NCBI RefSeq assembly: GCF_013201725.1 | Contig: NZ_CP053835.1 | Span: 2,666,001-2,730,000 of the forward strand | Reading direction: 5' to 3' | DNA length: 64,000 nt | Origin: Arcobacter defluvii | GTDB lineage: Bacteria; Campylobacterota; Campylobacteria; Campylobacterales; Arcobacteraceae | Part shown: positions 45,518 to 54,157 of the stretch, in pieces | Numbering within the stretch: the stretch's first letter is position 1 | Layout: every line of letters starts with the position of its first letter | Made by a program: the position numbers and the translations under genes | Notes under the pieces: model-generated | Database searches by the model: none | What the model was told of the DNA's origin: nothing | The model's input: the letters and a program-made list of their open reading frames with translations, nothing else

Positions 45518-45540
45518 TTAATATATAATTAATATATTAA
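45518..45540 (-). promoter_or_regulatory. Candidate MarR operator
   Basis: Two tandem copies of TTAATATAT (45518-45526 and 45529-45537) with an 11 bp period, the second forming the perfect palindrome TTAATATATTAA. They fall just upstream of the marR -10 box, where a bound repressor would block RNA polymerase. AT-rich background lowers the certainty. Confidence 0.5.
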
Positions 45541-45579
45541 CTATTTATATATTAAAAAAAATTGTTCTTAAATTTGAGT

Positions 45580-47949
45580 TTATTCTCTATCACAAATAAT
45601 ATTGTAAATACAATAATTACATATAGATTTATCTTCACATTTTGAAAAAGAAATCTCTTTTTTTGATATCTCTTTTAACTCTTCAAATTTTTGATTTAAA
45701 AGTTCTAATTTACTTTCAAGTGCTATTTCAGGAATTAGTTGAGTATTGTGTAAATCATAATAATACGCGTGTATTTTATTTGTTTTAAAATACTGATTCA
45801 TTGCTATATAATAAAATTCAAGTTGGAAATCATTAGTCTTTTCATAATTTTTAAGCGTATCAACACTTAAACTTGAAGATGTTTTATAATCAATCAATTC
45901 ATACTCATCTTCAAAACTATCAATTCTATCAATAATTCCTTTTATTTTTATTCCATTAAATTCACACTCAAAGTTCTTCTCTAATGCTATAATTTTTCTA
46001 TTTTTTAATCGCTCTTTATCATATAAATAAAATTCATAAAGTTTTTTCTTCCAAATTTCTAAATCAAGTATCAAAAATGGATTTGTACTTTTGTATTTAC
46101 TAAATAAACTTTCAATTTTTTCAAAACTCAATTCATTTGCATTTTCATCAATAGTATAATAATCTTCTAAGATTGAGTGAATAATATCTCCTAATTCATA
46201 AGCTTTTGGTTTTAATGAAATCGAATGTTCTTTTATTTTTAAGATATATTGCAAATAAAATTTTCTTTTGCATTGTAAAAAAGTTTTAAATGAAGTTGCT
46301 GACCAAATAAATTTTACTAAATCAATTTGAGCAATTATCTCTTCTTCAAAATGTGAGATTTTATGATTATCATAAAGTATATGTTTATAAAAATTGTCAT
46401 TTGTATCAGTAATTATTCTTTTTTCAAACAGTTCATTTGCAAATCTTGAAATCTGATTTGTATCTGAATTCACATAAGAAATAAAAACATTTTTTGTTGA
46501 AGTTATTAATCTTTTATAATAATACTTTTGTAAAGATTCTCTATCAAATTGTGTTGGAAGATTTGCCAATTGTTTTAATTTTGTTGATAAAAATTTATCT
46601 TTTAAAGATATTTTTGGAATAAATGATTCATTAAAATCACAGATAATTACAACATCAAACTTTAAAGCTCTAGTTTCTAGTAATCCTAAAACAGTAATTT
46701 TTCCAGAATTAACATCATCAAGAGTAATTTTTGCTAATTTCTGTAAAAATATTTTAAATACATCTTTTAATAAAATATTGTTTTCTTTTGAAAATAAAAT
46801 AATATTTAGTTTATAAAGTAACTCATCATATTTTTCAATAAGCTCAACATCCGTCTCTTTTGATTTTATAAAGTCAGTGATAAAAAGAAATAAATCTTTT
46901 GAAACGTTTTTATTCCATAAAAACTTCATGTTTTTATCAATAAACAATTTATCAATTTGTAAAAAGTTTAAATTTTCAATATTTTTAATTTCATCTTCAT
47001 TCAAATATAAATATATTGCATTTGCAATTTGATAAAGATTTGTATTCTTAATACTTTTTCCCATTGCATAGTTAAAATATCTCTCATCATCAAAAAGTTG
47101 GATATAAGAAGCAAAATTTTCATCAGGTAAAACCAAAGCTATATTTGATGGATTAATTCCACTTTTTACCGATTTTTCTATACATGATTTAATATAAGCT
47201 ATTTGATTTAATCTAGAATTAAAACCTTTTGTTTCAAAAAATTCTAATTTATTATATATTGGCTCTTGTTCTATAATCTCATTTTTTGTTAAATCATATT
47301 TATATTTATAATCAAGTTTGATTTCTAAACCAAGCTTTTTAAAAACTTCCAATGATTTTTGATTATAAATATTAGAATAAAACACAATTGTTATATTTAT
47401 ATATTTTGATATTTTTTCTATCATATCAAATTCAACTTTTGTAAAATATCCTTCAAAATGTAACTCAATTGAGTCAAATTTATTTAAAAAATTTTCATTA
47501 ATTTTATAGTGATTATTTATGTTAATTCTATCTACATAAGAATTTTTCTCTAAAATATTTACATAGTTATTTTTTATTACTTCTAATATTTGTAAATGCT
47601 CTAGATAAAAATCATAAGTGTCAACATTTTGTATCTGATTTATTTCAACCTTTTCACTTGCAAGTTCTAAAAAAAATCTATAAATATAATCACTTTGTTT
47701 TAAAAACTTAGTAAAATTATCAGAAATACCAAGCTTTTTAATATCAACATTTTTTATTGCTTCATTTAAAAAAAGAACTCGTTGTTCTTCTTCGCAATAT
47801 TTAAATTTATTTAATGTTATTGATTTTTTAAAAAATTCGTCGATTGTTAAAATAAAAGGCAAAAGAGTATTTTCACTCTTTTGATTAGAAATAAAATTTC
47901 TAATTACCCTTGATGTAGGAAAAACTAAAAGTTTTTTTTTAAATAGCAT
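45580..47949 (-). CDS. addB: AddB-like nuclease subunit of the AddAB helicase-nuclease
   Basis: A 789-residue protein with an RecB-type nuclease domain at its end (ELIDYKTS motif near residue 690) and the AddB iron-sulfur cysteines: one in the LQCKRKF segment near 562 and three at C771 or C777, C780 and C786. The N-terminal half looks like a degenerate superfamily 1 helicase without an intact Walker A. With AddA it resects double-strand breaks. It overlaps the FixH-like gene by 11 bp and so follows the ccoNOQP operon. Confidence 0.9.
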   Translation of the reverse strand: MLFKKKLLVFPTSRVIRNFISNQKSENTLLPFILTIDEFFKKSITLNKFKYCEEEQRVLFLNEAIKNVDIKKLGISDNFTKFLKQSDYIYRFFLELASEKVEINQIQNVDTYDFYLEHLQILEVIKNNYVNILEKNSYVDRININNHYKINENFLNKFDSIELHFEGYFTKVEFDMIEKISKYINITIVFYSNIYNQKSLEVFKKLGLEIKLDYKYKYDLTKNEIIEQEPIYNKLEFFETKGFNSRLNQIAYIKSCIEKSVKSGINPSNIALVLPDENFASYIQLFDDERYFNYAMGKSIKNTNLYQIANAIYLYLNEDEIKNIENLNFLQIDKLFIDKNMKFLWNKNVSKDLFLFITDFIKSKETDVELIEKYDELLYKLNIILFSKENNILLKDVFKIFLQKLAKITLDDVNSGKITVLGLLETRALKFDVVIICDFNESFIPKISLKDKFLSTKLKQLANLPTQFDRESLQKYYYKRLITSTKNVFISYVNSDTNQISRFANELFEKRIITDTNDNFYKHILYDNHKISHFEEEIIAQIDLVKFIWSATSFKTFLQCKRKFYLQYILKIKEHSISLKPKAYELGDIIHSILEDYYTIDENANELSFEKIESLFSKYKSTNPFLILDLEIWKKKLYEFYLYDKERLKNRKIIALEKNFECEFNGIKIKGIIDRIDSFEDEYELIDYKTSSSLSVDTLKNYEKTNDFQLEFYYIAMNQYFKTNKIHAYYYDLHNTQLIPEIALESKLELLNQKFEELKEISKKEISFSKCEDKSICNYCIYNIICDRE

Positions 47950-48496
47950 TTGTTTTTATATAAATATATCCTATAGTTCCATCAACATTGAAACTACCTG
48001 TTATAATCCAATTATTAGATTCTTTTAATTCAAAAGTAGAAGTATATATTTTGTCTTGACTTAAAAAATCATCATTTCTAAAAATCATATCACTATCATT
48101 TGAAATTGATTTTGTTACTATTAATTCAATATTTACATCTTTTTTTTCATTTGTTACTTTATCATAAACTACAATTTTAAGGTTATTTTTCCCAACTTTT
48201 AAAAGGTCTTTATGTAAAGAATATTTTTCTAAAACTCTTTGAGAATATTTTATATCATCAGTTGTAAGATCAAATTTTTTCTCATTTAAATAAAATTCAA
48301 AATTATATTTTCTTAAAAATAATGAGTTTGAATCCATCATATTATTATAATTTTCATCAACATCTTGATATTTTTTCATGAAGCTATGATCTTCTATTAC
48401 AGGAAGGCTTGTTGCACTTCTTACTGTCCAAATAATCATTGAAAATACAAAACTAAAAATTCCTATAAAAAACAATGGCCAATAATTTCTTTTCAT
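47939..48496 (-). CDS. FixH/CcoH-like cbb3 oxidase-associated membrane protein
   Basis: A 185-residue protein with a single N-terminal membrane helix (about 7-25) and a beta-rich periplasmic domain, directly preceded by RS-type residues and the SLPVIEDHSFMKKY segment. This arrangement and the place downstream of ccoNOQP suggest a FixH/CcoH homologue, which in other bacteria helps assemble or stabilise the cbb3 oxidase. Sequence similarity is low, so this rests mainly on context. Confidence 0.65.
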   Translation of the reverse strand: MKRNYWPLFFIGIFSFVFSMIIWTVRSATSLPVIEDHSFMKKYQDVDENYNNMMDSNSLFLRKYNFEFYLNEKKFDLTTDDIKYSQRVLEKYSLHKDLLKVGKNNLKIVVYDKVTNEKKDVNIELIVTKSISNDSDMIFRNDDFLSQDKIYTSTFELKESNNWIITGSFNVDGTIGYIYIKTNAI

Positions 48497-48500
48497 AAAT

Positions 48501-49130
48501 TTACTTTCTTTTTTTTAAAATTGCATAAGTATAAGCTAATAATCCTAAAACAATTAAAGTATACATTACAACTCTCCAAATAGTACCCGATACTTTTCCA
48601 GCATTTCCTATACTACTTTCAAGTTTAATATTTCTAGAATCAGCTAATGTATCTGCAATTGCAGCGTATCCATTTAAACTTGCAGCACTTATTTTTGCAA
48701 ATAAAGTATTTTTATCTTTTGATGCAAGAAGTGGAACTACATATCCATCTAAAATATCATTTTTATCAATCACTTTTTTTAAATCATCACTAAAAAGTAA
48801 ATTAACATGTGTTTCCTCAACAGCTATACTAAGTAAAACATATGGCTTTTGTAAATTTAACAATATTTGATTTTCATTATTTTTTATTGCTTCAATTTTT
48901 TCTCTTGTATTTGTATTTTCACTTAAACCTAAAGTAGATTTTGCATAAATATATATATTAACACCTAATTTAGATTTAACTTCATCACCTATTTGATTTA
49001 TTTTTTCTTTTGCTCTTATATCGATTAAACCATCATCATTTAATATATAATTTTGAGCATTTAAGTTTTGGCAGAAAAAAAGCAGAAGTGAAAAAATCAC
49101 TCCTACTTTTAAAAAATTAATTTTTTTCAT
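48501..49130 (-). CDS. TPM-domain-type membrane protein
   Basis: A 209-residue protein with a signal peptide (about 1-25, ending LNA), a domain of about 110 residues resembling the TPM fold (opening DDGLIDIRAKEKIN), and a C-terminal membrane helix (about 185-204). TPM proteins of the YgcG type sit near membranes and photosystem II in plants; here it is in the cbb3 oxidase operon and may be an assembly helper. Function is unproven. It starts directly after the 30-residue ORF, with no gap. Confidence 0.7.
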   Translation of the reverse strand: MKKINFLKVGVIFSLLLFFCQNLNAQNYILNDDGLIDIRAKEKINQIGDEVKSKLGVNIYIYAKSTLGLSENTNTREKIEAIKNNENQILLNLQKPYVLLSIAVEETHVNLLFSDDLKKVIDKNDILDGYVVPLLASKDKNTLFAKISAASLNGYAAIADTLADSRNIKLESSIGNAGKVSGTIWRVVMYTLIVLGLLAYTYAILKKRK

Positions 49131-49223
49131 TTAACCAACAAACACTTTTGTTGCATCAAAGAAACCATAGTATACAGTCATAATAGCAGATACCACAAGT
49201 AAAATACCAATAATTCTTTCCAT
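49131..49223 (-). CDS. 30-residue single-helix membrane peptide in the cbb3 operon
   Basis: A 30-codon frame from ATG at 49223 to TAA at 49131, with AAGGGG seven bases upstream. The peptide starts MERIIGILLVV and carries one membrane helix (about 4-22), then a short polar end. It is tightly packed between DUF4006 (10 bp upstream) and the TPM gene (no gap). The good ribosome site and packing argue that it is real. Small single-helix subunits are known for other cbb3 oxidases (CcoM in Pseudomonas), so it may be a subunit, but this is inference. Confidence 0.7.
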   Translation of the reverse strand: MERIIGILLVVSAIMTVYYGFFDATKVFVG

Positions 49224-49233
49224 ATCTTACCCC

Positions 49234-49476
49234 TTATTTACCATTACCAACAAGTTGGTATTGTGTATGATTATCTGAGCTATTCATTTTTAATCCATTT
49301 AAATCTTGATTGATTTTATAAAAATTACTAGCTTCATTTTGTTGTACTTTTATTCCATTAAATGTTAATACACCTAATATTGTCAATAGTAATACTACTG
49401 CTATTAACATACCTGTAATACCATGTAGTTTAAAAGTTCCTCTTTCATTCTCATTCATCTGTGTATTTCCAGCCAT
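49234..49476 (-). CDS. DUF4006 small membrane protein
   Basis: An 80-residue protein with one membrane helix (about 21-42), preceded by an acidic N-terminus and RGTFKLHGI. DUF4006 members are found with ccoP in Campylobacterota. No function is known. It begins one base after ccoP ends, so it belongs to the cbb3 operon. Confidence 0.8.
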   Translation of the reverse strand: MAGNTQMNENERGTFKLHGITGMLIAVVLLLTILGVLTFNGIKVQQNEASNFYKINQDLNGLKMNSSDNHTQYQLVGNGK

Positions 49477-49477
49477 G

Positions 49478-50368
49478 CTACTCTCCTAAACTTCTTAAAT
49501 ATGAAGCTAATGCTTTTTCTTGAGTTTCATTAAGTCTTCCACTAAAACTTGGCATTGTTCCAATAGAACCTTTTTTACCATTTTTTAATACAGCCATAAC
49601 TAATGCATCATCATAAGCTCTTATATTTGGAGCTACATAATCCATACCTTTTCCATCTGCACCATGACAACTAGAACATACAGCAAATGCAGCTGGTTGC
49701 TCACCTTTTAATCCACCAGCAACGTAATCAGCAACTGCATTTATATCTGCATCTTCTGTTAACATCATTGGAGGCATTCCTGCTGGATATGCAGTTGTTA
49801 AATTATTTGCACCATTTTTAATTACATGTACAATTTGTTCTTTAGCCATTCTATGTGTTAAGTTTTGAGCTTTTCCATCAATTCCTTCACCATCAACACC
49901 ATGACAAGGTGCACATTGTACTAAGAAAACTGATTGACCCATAGCTTTTAAAGTCTCATCAGATGGATTTTCCCATTTTTTTTCAAACTTAGCATTGTAT
50001 TCTAAAGTTTCTTCATTCCATTGACCAACTTGTGAAAAACCATTAATTGGATAACCTACTGTAAAATACCAGAACATCCAAATAATTGTACCTATAAATG
50101 CAAGTCCCCAACCTGTTGGAATTGCATTCTTATACTCACCAATACCGTCCCATTTTTCTTCAGCTAATTCACCACTAGCTGTATCATTTTTCATTTGATT
50201 AACATATTTTAATGCAACAAATACAGTAATTGTAATAATAGCTACTGCACCTAACATTGTTAAGCTGTTAATATAATCATCACCGTTAAAAGCATCACCT
50301 GCTGAGAAGTAAGTTCCTGCTAATAAAGCGATGATAAGAATTATTCCACCTATAACCATAGATTTCAT
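49478..50368 (-). CDS. ccoP: cbb3 oxidase di-haem subunit CcoP
   Basis: A di-haem cytochrome c that passes electrons to CcoO/CcoN. Two membrane helices (about 5-22 and 38-56), another near 90-103, then haem motifs C152-AP-C155-H156 and C231-SS-C234-H235. The 296-residue length and place after ccoQ are standard. It reaches into the periplasm, where it can take electrons from the bc1 complex or soluble cytochromes. Confidence 0.97.
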   Translation of the reverse strand: MKSMVIGGIILIIALLAGTYFSAGDAFNGDDYINSLTMLGAVAIITITVFVALKYVNQMKNDTASGELAEEKWDGIGEYKNAIPTGWGLAFIGTIIWMFWYFTVGYPINGFSQVGQWNEETLEYNAKFEKKWENPSDETLKAMGQSVFLVQCAPCHGVDGEGIDGKAQNLTHRMAKEQIVHVIKNGANNLTTAYPAGMPPMMLTEDADINAVADYVAGGLKGEQPAAFAVCSSCHGADGKGMDYVAPNIRAYDDALVMAVLKNGKKGSIGTMPSFSGRLNETQEKALASYLRSLGE

Positions 50369-50369
50369 C

Positions 50370-50594
50370 TTATTTCTCCTTATTATCTATATCTTTATCT
50401 TTTTTTCTTTCTTCTAAAGGCATAGAAACACTTGAATCATCATGTACAAGTTTTGAATACTTTTCAAAATCCCTTTCACCTGTTTTATCTCTTTTATATA
50501 TAGAGTAAGCATAAGAATAGAAAATAATAAATATTACTAATATTAAGAAAAATTTTGCATACCCTTGTAATGTAAGAAGTGTTTCATAATCCAT
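50370..50594 (-). CDS. ccoQ: cbb3 oxidase small subunit CcoQ
   Basis: A 74-residue protein with one membrane helix (about 13-31) and a charged C-terminal tail. Small size, single helix and position between ccoO and ccoP identify it. CcoQ in other bacteria stabilises the complex. Confidence 0.9.
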   Translation of the reverse strand: MDYETLLTLQGYAKFFLILVIFIIFYSYAYSIYKRDKTGERDFEKYSKLVHDDSSVSMPLEERKKDKDIDNKEK

Positions 50595-50603
50595 TAATAA
50601 CCC

Positions 50604-51269
50604 TTATTTTAAAGAATTTAAATATGCAATTAATGCAACTATTTCAGGAACTTGACCATTTGCAACAGCTTCTTTTACAGCTTCATTTTTCATATCAGCA
50701 GCAATTACTTTTGCTTCTTCTAATGCAGCTGCTTTTGCTTCTTCCCAAGAACCAAGTTTAGGCATACCTTCTTGATCATAAGGAGTGTTGAATACTGTTT
50801 TAACTGTAAATGCTTCTGCATACGCAGTTTCTATATCAGCAATATTACTAAATTGATGTTTATACGATGGCATAATACTTCCAGGAACAACAGCTGAAGG
50901 TTCATACATATGATTTTCATGCCAATCAGTAGTTCTATAGTTTCCTACTCTCATTAAATCTGGACCTGTTCTTTTTGATCCCCATAAAAATGGTCTGTCA
51001 TAAGCATATTCACCAGATAATGAATACATACCATATCTATCAGTTTCTGCTTTAAATGGTCTAATTAATTGAGAGTGACAAGCATTACAAGAATCTTTAA
51101 TATAAACTTGTCTACCAGCTAATTCTAAAACACTGTATGGTTTTGTACCAACAGTTGGTCTACTTTGTTTTGCAAAATCTGGAATAACTTCAACGATACC
51201 TGCAAATGCAACAAATAAAAATACTAGTACCGCAAAGAAAAACGGTCTTTGTTCAAACCAATGAAACAT
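50604..51269 (-). CDS. ccoO: cbb3 oxidase mono-haem subunit CcoO
   Basis: A membrane-anchored cytochrome c with an N-terminal helix (about 9-28) and one haem motif C61-NA-C64-H65, in the CNACHSQLIRPF segment typical of CcoO. 221 residues. It is 14 bp after ccoN and passes electrons to the catalytic subunit. Confidence 0.97.
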   Translation of the reverse strand: MFHWFEQRPFFFAVLVFLFVAFAGIVEVIPDFAKQSRPTVGTKPYSVLELAGRQVYIKDSCNACHSQLIRPFKAETDRYGMYSLSGEYAYDRPFLWGSKRTGPDLMRVGNYRTTDWHENHMYEPSAVVPGSIMPSYKHQFSNIADIETAYAEAFTVKTVFNTPYDQEGMPKLGSWEEAKAAALEEAKVIAADMKNEAVKEAVANGQVPEIVALIAYLNSLK

Positions 51270-51283
51270 AATTTCTCCTTTTC

Positions 51284-52750
51284 TTACGCAGCTACTGGTG
51301 TAGCATTTACTGGTTCTTTATCAAGTACTCTTCCACATCTAATAGTTTTGTAAATATTATATGTAAACATAAAGAATCCAATTAGGTATAATAACCCACC
51401 AACTGCTCTAATTGTGTAATATGGATGTAATACAGTAACTGTATCAATAAATGAGTAAACTAATGATCCATATTCATCATAAGCTCTCCACATCATACCT
51501 TGTGTAATCCCTGCAATCCACATAGATGTAAAGTATAAAACAATACCTGTAGTTTGTAACCAGAATTGTGTATCCATTAATGATTTAGAATAAATTTCTC
51601 TTTTATACATTCTTGGAACCATATGAAATAATGCAGCCATAATCATAAATACAACCCATCCTAAAACACCATCATGTACGTGTCCTGGAATCCAGTCAGT
51701 AAAGTGTGCAATAGCATTTACAGATTTAATAGCTTGAATTGGTCCTTCAATTGTTGATAACATATAGAAAGTTGAAGCTAATACCATAAACTTGATTAGT
51801 GTATTTGTTTGTAATTGTTGCCACTCACCCTTCATTGTTAAAAGCATATTAATAGCTGATCCCCATGATGGTAAAATTAAAACAACAGACATAACTGAAC
51901 CCATAGTTTGCATCCAATCTGGAACTGTTGAATAAATAAGGTGGTGTCCACCAGCCCATAAATAAACAAATAATAATCCCCAGAATGCTAAAATAGAAAG
52001 TTTATAAGAATAAACATTTTGTCCAGATTCTTTTGGTAAGAAATAATAAATTAACGCAATAATAGGAGTTGTGAAAACGAATGCAACAGCATTGTGTCCA
52101 TACCACCATTGAACTAAAGCATCATTAGTACCTGAATACATAGAAACAGAGTGAATCCATGAACCATAACCAGAAACTAAAGCTGTTGGAACTTCCATAT
52201 TATTAAATAAATATAACATTGCAACTGCGATAAATGTAGCAATAAAATACCATAAAGAAATATAAAGAGTTCTCTCTCTTCTAATTCCGATTAATCCAAA
52301 AATTGAAATACCCCATAATACCCACCAAAGAACAACTAATATATCCAATGGCCACTCTAATTCTGCATACTCTTTTGATGTAGTAATACCCATAAAAAGT
52401 GTAACAACAGCTAAAAGGATAGTAATAAAATATAATACAAAGTGTAACTTAGCAATAGCCATTAAAAAAGGAGACTCTTTTAATGAAACTTTTAATACCC
52501 TTTGTGAAATGTAATACCATCCAGCAAAAATACCACTTAGAGCAAAACCAAAAGCAACACCATTTGTGTGTAAAGGTCTTAATCTACTAAATGTACCATA
52601 TTCCCCAGCTAAATGATTTAACTGTGGAAACGCCAATTGAAACGCTAGTACAACACCAATTGTCATACCAATGATACCAAACAAAATTGTTGCAAATGTA
52701 AAGGCTTTTGCAACTGAGTAATCGTACTCAATTTGTGCACCGTTTTGCAT
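51284..52750 (-). CDS. ccoN: cbb3 oxidase catalytic subunit CcoN
   Basis: The haem-copper subunit that reduces oxygen. About 12 membrane helices; haem and copper histidines are in RPLHTNGVAFG, WWYGHNAVAF, GGHHLIYS and the HVHDGVLGW region. 488 residues. The ATG at 52750 is chosen because GGAGG lies six bases upstream; a TTG one codon earlier (52753) is also open but has poor spacing. First gene of ccoNOQP and the following small genes. High oxygen affinity fits a microaerobic lifestyle. Confidence 0.97.
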   Translation of the reverse strand: MQNGAQIEYDYSVAKAFTFATILFGIIGMTIGVVLAFQLAFPQLNHLAGEYGTFSRLRPLHTNGVAFGFALSGIFAGWYYISQRVLKVSLKESPFLMAIAKLHFVLYFITILLAVVTLFMGITTSKEYAELEWPLDILVVLWWVLWGISIFGLIGIRRERTLYISLWYFIATFIAVAMLYLFNNMEVPTALVSGYGSWIHSVSMYSGTNDALVQWWYGHNAVAFVFTTPIIALIYYFLPKESGQNVYSYKLSILAFWGLLFVYLWAGGHHLIYSTVPDWMQTMGSVMSVVLILPSWGSAINMLLTMKGEWQQLQTNTLIKFMVLASTFYMLSTIEGPIQAIKSVNAIAHFTDWIPGHVHDGVLGWVVFMIMAALFHMVPRMYKREIYSKSLMDTQFWLQTTGIVLYFTSMWIAGITQGMMWRAYDEYGSLVYSFIDTVTVLHPYYTIRAVGGLLYLIGFFMFTYNIYKTIRCGRVLDKEPVNATPVAA

Positions 52751-52779
52751 CAATCTCCTCCTACTAATTTTATATACAA

Positions 52780-52795
52780 GTCACAAAAATGTCAC
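52780..52795 (-). repeat. GTGAC direct repeat upstream of ccoN
   Basis: On the minus strand GTGAC occurs twice with an 11 bp period, about 30-45 bp before ccoN. A candidate site for a regulator of the oxidase operon, or a leader element, depending on which promoter is used. Confidence 0.4.
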
Positions 52796-52806
52796 TCATT
52801 ACGCAA

Positions 52807-52834
52807 ATAATAGCTAAGAAAAACTTAAAATCAA
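52807..52834 (-). promoter_or_regulatory. Probable promoter of ccoNOQP
   Basis: On the minus strand a TTGATT box (52829-52834), 16 bp spacer and TATTAT (52807-52812), one of the few places in the window with both boxes. Confidence 0.55.
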
Positions 52835-52899
52835 CAAAAAAATTAACGAAAAATTAACAAATAAAATACTATTTTTATTATAATTTTTACTTATAAAAG

Positions 52900-52916
52900 A
52901 AGATAAAAAGTATCTT
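52900..52916 (-). terminator. Weak smpB terminator
   Basis: A six-pair stem with five-base loop whose first arm includes the last bases of the smpB stop, followed on the minus strand by CTTTTA. Confidence 0.4.
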
Positions 52917-53391
52917 ATTTGAAAGATTTAAGAGCCTGTTCAGTCTCTCTTTTCATTGTTTTTGCCTTTAAATCTTCTCTTTTATCATGTAAATTCTTAC
53001 CTTGAGCAGTTGCTACTTCAACTTTAATCATATTTTTATCATTAAAATAGAGTTTTAAAGCAACTAAAGTAATTCCTTCTTTTGTTACTTTTGAATACAT
53101 TTTATCAATTTGTTTTGAATGTAATAATAGCTTTCTTGCTCTTCTTTCATCAGGTCTATATGTTGTATGTGTTGTACTTAAATGAGAGATATGTGCATTA
53201 AGTAAAAATACTTCACCTTTTACAATTCTTACAAAAGAGTCTTTTAGATTCACTCTTCCTTCTCTTATTGCTTTTACTTCGCTTCCTTCTAACATAATTC
53301 CAGCTTCTAAAGAATCTAAAATTGTAAAATCATGAAATGCTTTTTTATTTTTAAAAACTAAATTTTTTTTTGTATCTTTTTTATTTGCCAT
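52915..53391 (-). CDS. smpB: tmRNA-binding protein SmpB
   Basis: It brings tmRNA to stalled ribosomes. Marks of the family are the early [10 protein letters not shown] segment, the [19 protein letters not shown] core, and the lysine-rich C-terminal tail with [10 protein letters not shown]. 158 residues. The tmRNA gene is not in this window. It overlaps ispE by 11 bp. Confidence 0.97.
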   Translation of the reverse strand: MANKKDTKKNLVFKNKKAFHDFTILDSLEAGIMLEGSEVKAIREGRVNLKDSFVRIVKGEVFLLNAHISHLSTTHTTYRPDERRARKLLLHSKQIDKMYSKVTKEGITLVALKLYFNDKNMIKVEVATAQGKNLHDKREDLKAKTMKRETEQALKSFK

Positions 53392-54157
53392 TATTTATCC
53401 TAAAAAATGAACTTCCACTTCCGCTAAAAAACCAATCTTTTTTTTCATAATCACCTAGTTGTGGATAAAGACTAAGTGCACTATCATATAAATCATTTGC
53501 TTCTTTTATATCTAATTCTTTTAAAATATCAATTGATTTCATACCAAGCAATTTTTTTGCTTCATCTTTAGATATTTGTTTATAAAATTTTTCTCTAAAT
53601 ATTTTAAAAATTTCACCTGTATTACATTTTATTTTTGGTGTTAAAGTTTTTATATCTAAAATCTCTTCATCAAATTTTTCTACTATTTCACCAATTCCCG
53701 TTACATTTGCACTATCATATTCATAAACAAAAAATGGAACATCAGCCCCAACTTGTGCACCTATTTTACTTAATTCATCTTTTGATAAATTTAATTTACA
53801 ATATTTATTTGCCATAATTAAAAATGTAGCTGCATTTGAACTTCCACCACCAAGTCCAGCAAACTCTGGAATATTTTTTTCCATTCTAATTTCATGATTT
53901 AAAAAGAATTCTTCAACACCTTTAAAATGTTTTATCAAATTGTATGCTTTATATACAGTATTTGAATCCATTTTACAACCAAAATTTCCTATAATTGTAA
54001 TTGCTTTCCTACTAGATTTAACAAATGATATAATGTCATACAAATTATGAACTCGTACAAATCTTGATACGAGTTCGTGATAATTTTCTCTTTTATCTGC
54101 AATTTTTAGAAAAATATTTACTTTAGCATACGACTTTTCAATCATTTCATTTTTCAT
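53381..54157 (-). CDS. ispE: 4-diphosphocytidyl-2-C-methyl-D-erythritol kinase
   Basis: A GHMP kinase of the MEP isoprenoid pathway. It has the substrate motif [10 protein letters not shown] at the start and the ATP loop [13 protein letters not shown] near residue 95. 258 residues. Two starts are possible: ATG at 54157, overlapping truB by 11 bp, or ATG at 54145, one base after the truB stop, which gives a more usual N-terminus. Neither has a clear Shine-Dalgarno. Confidence 0.93.
   Translation of the reverse strand: MKNEMIEKSYAKVNIFLKIADKRENYHELVSRFVRVHNLYDIISFVKSSRKAITIIGNFGCKMDSNTVYKAYNLIKHFKGVEEFFLNHEIRMEKNIPEFAGLGGGSSNAATFLIMANKYCKLNLSKDELSKIGAQVGADVPFFVYEYDSANVTGIGEIVEKFDEEILDIKTLTPKIKCNTGEIFKIFREKFYKQISKDEAKKLLGMKSIDILKELDIKEANDLYDSALSLYPQLGDYEKKDWFFSGSGSSFFRINNGK

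Noticed and set aside
50579-50761. Leucine- and glutamine-rich plus-strand frame opposite ccoO
   Set aside because: Low-complexity antisense of the Ala/Glu-rich end of CcoO; no start signal.
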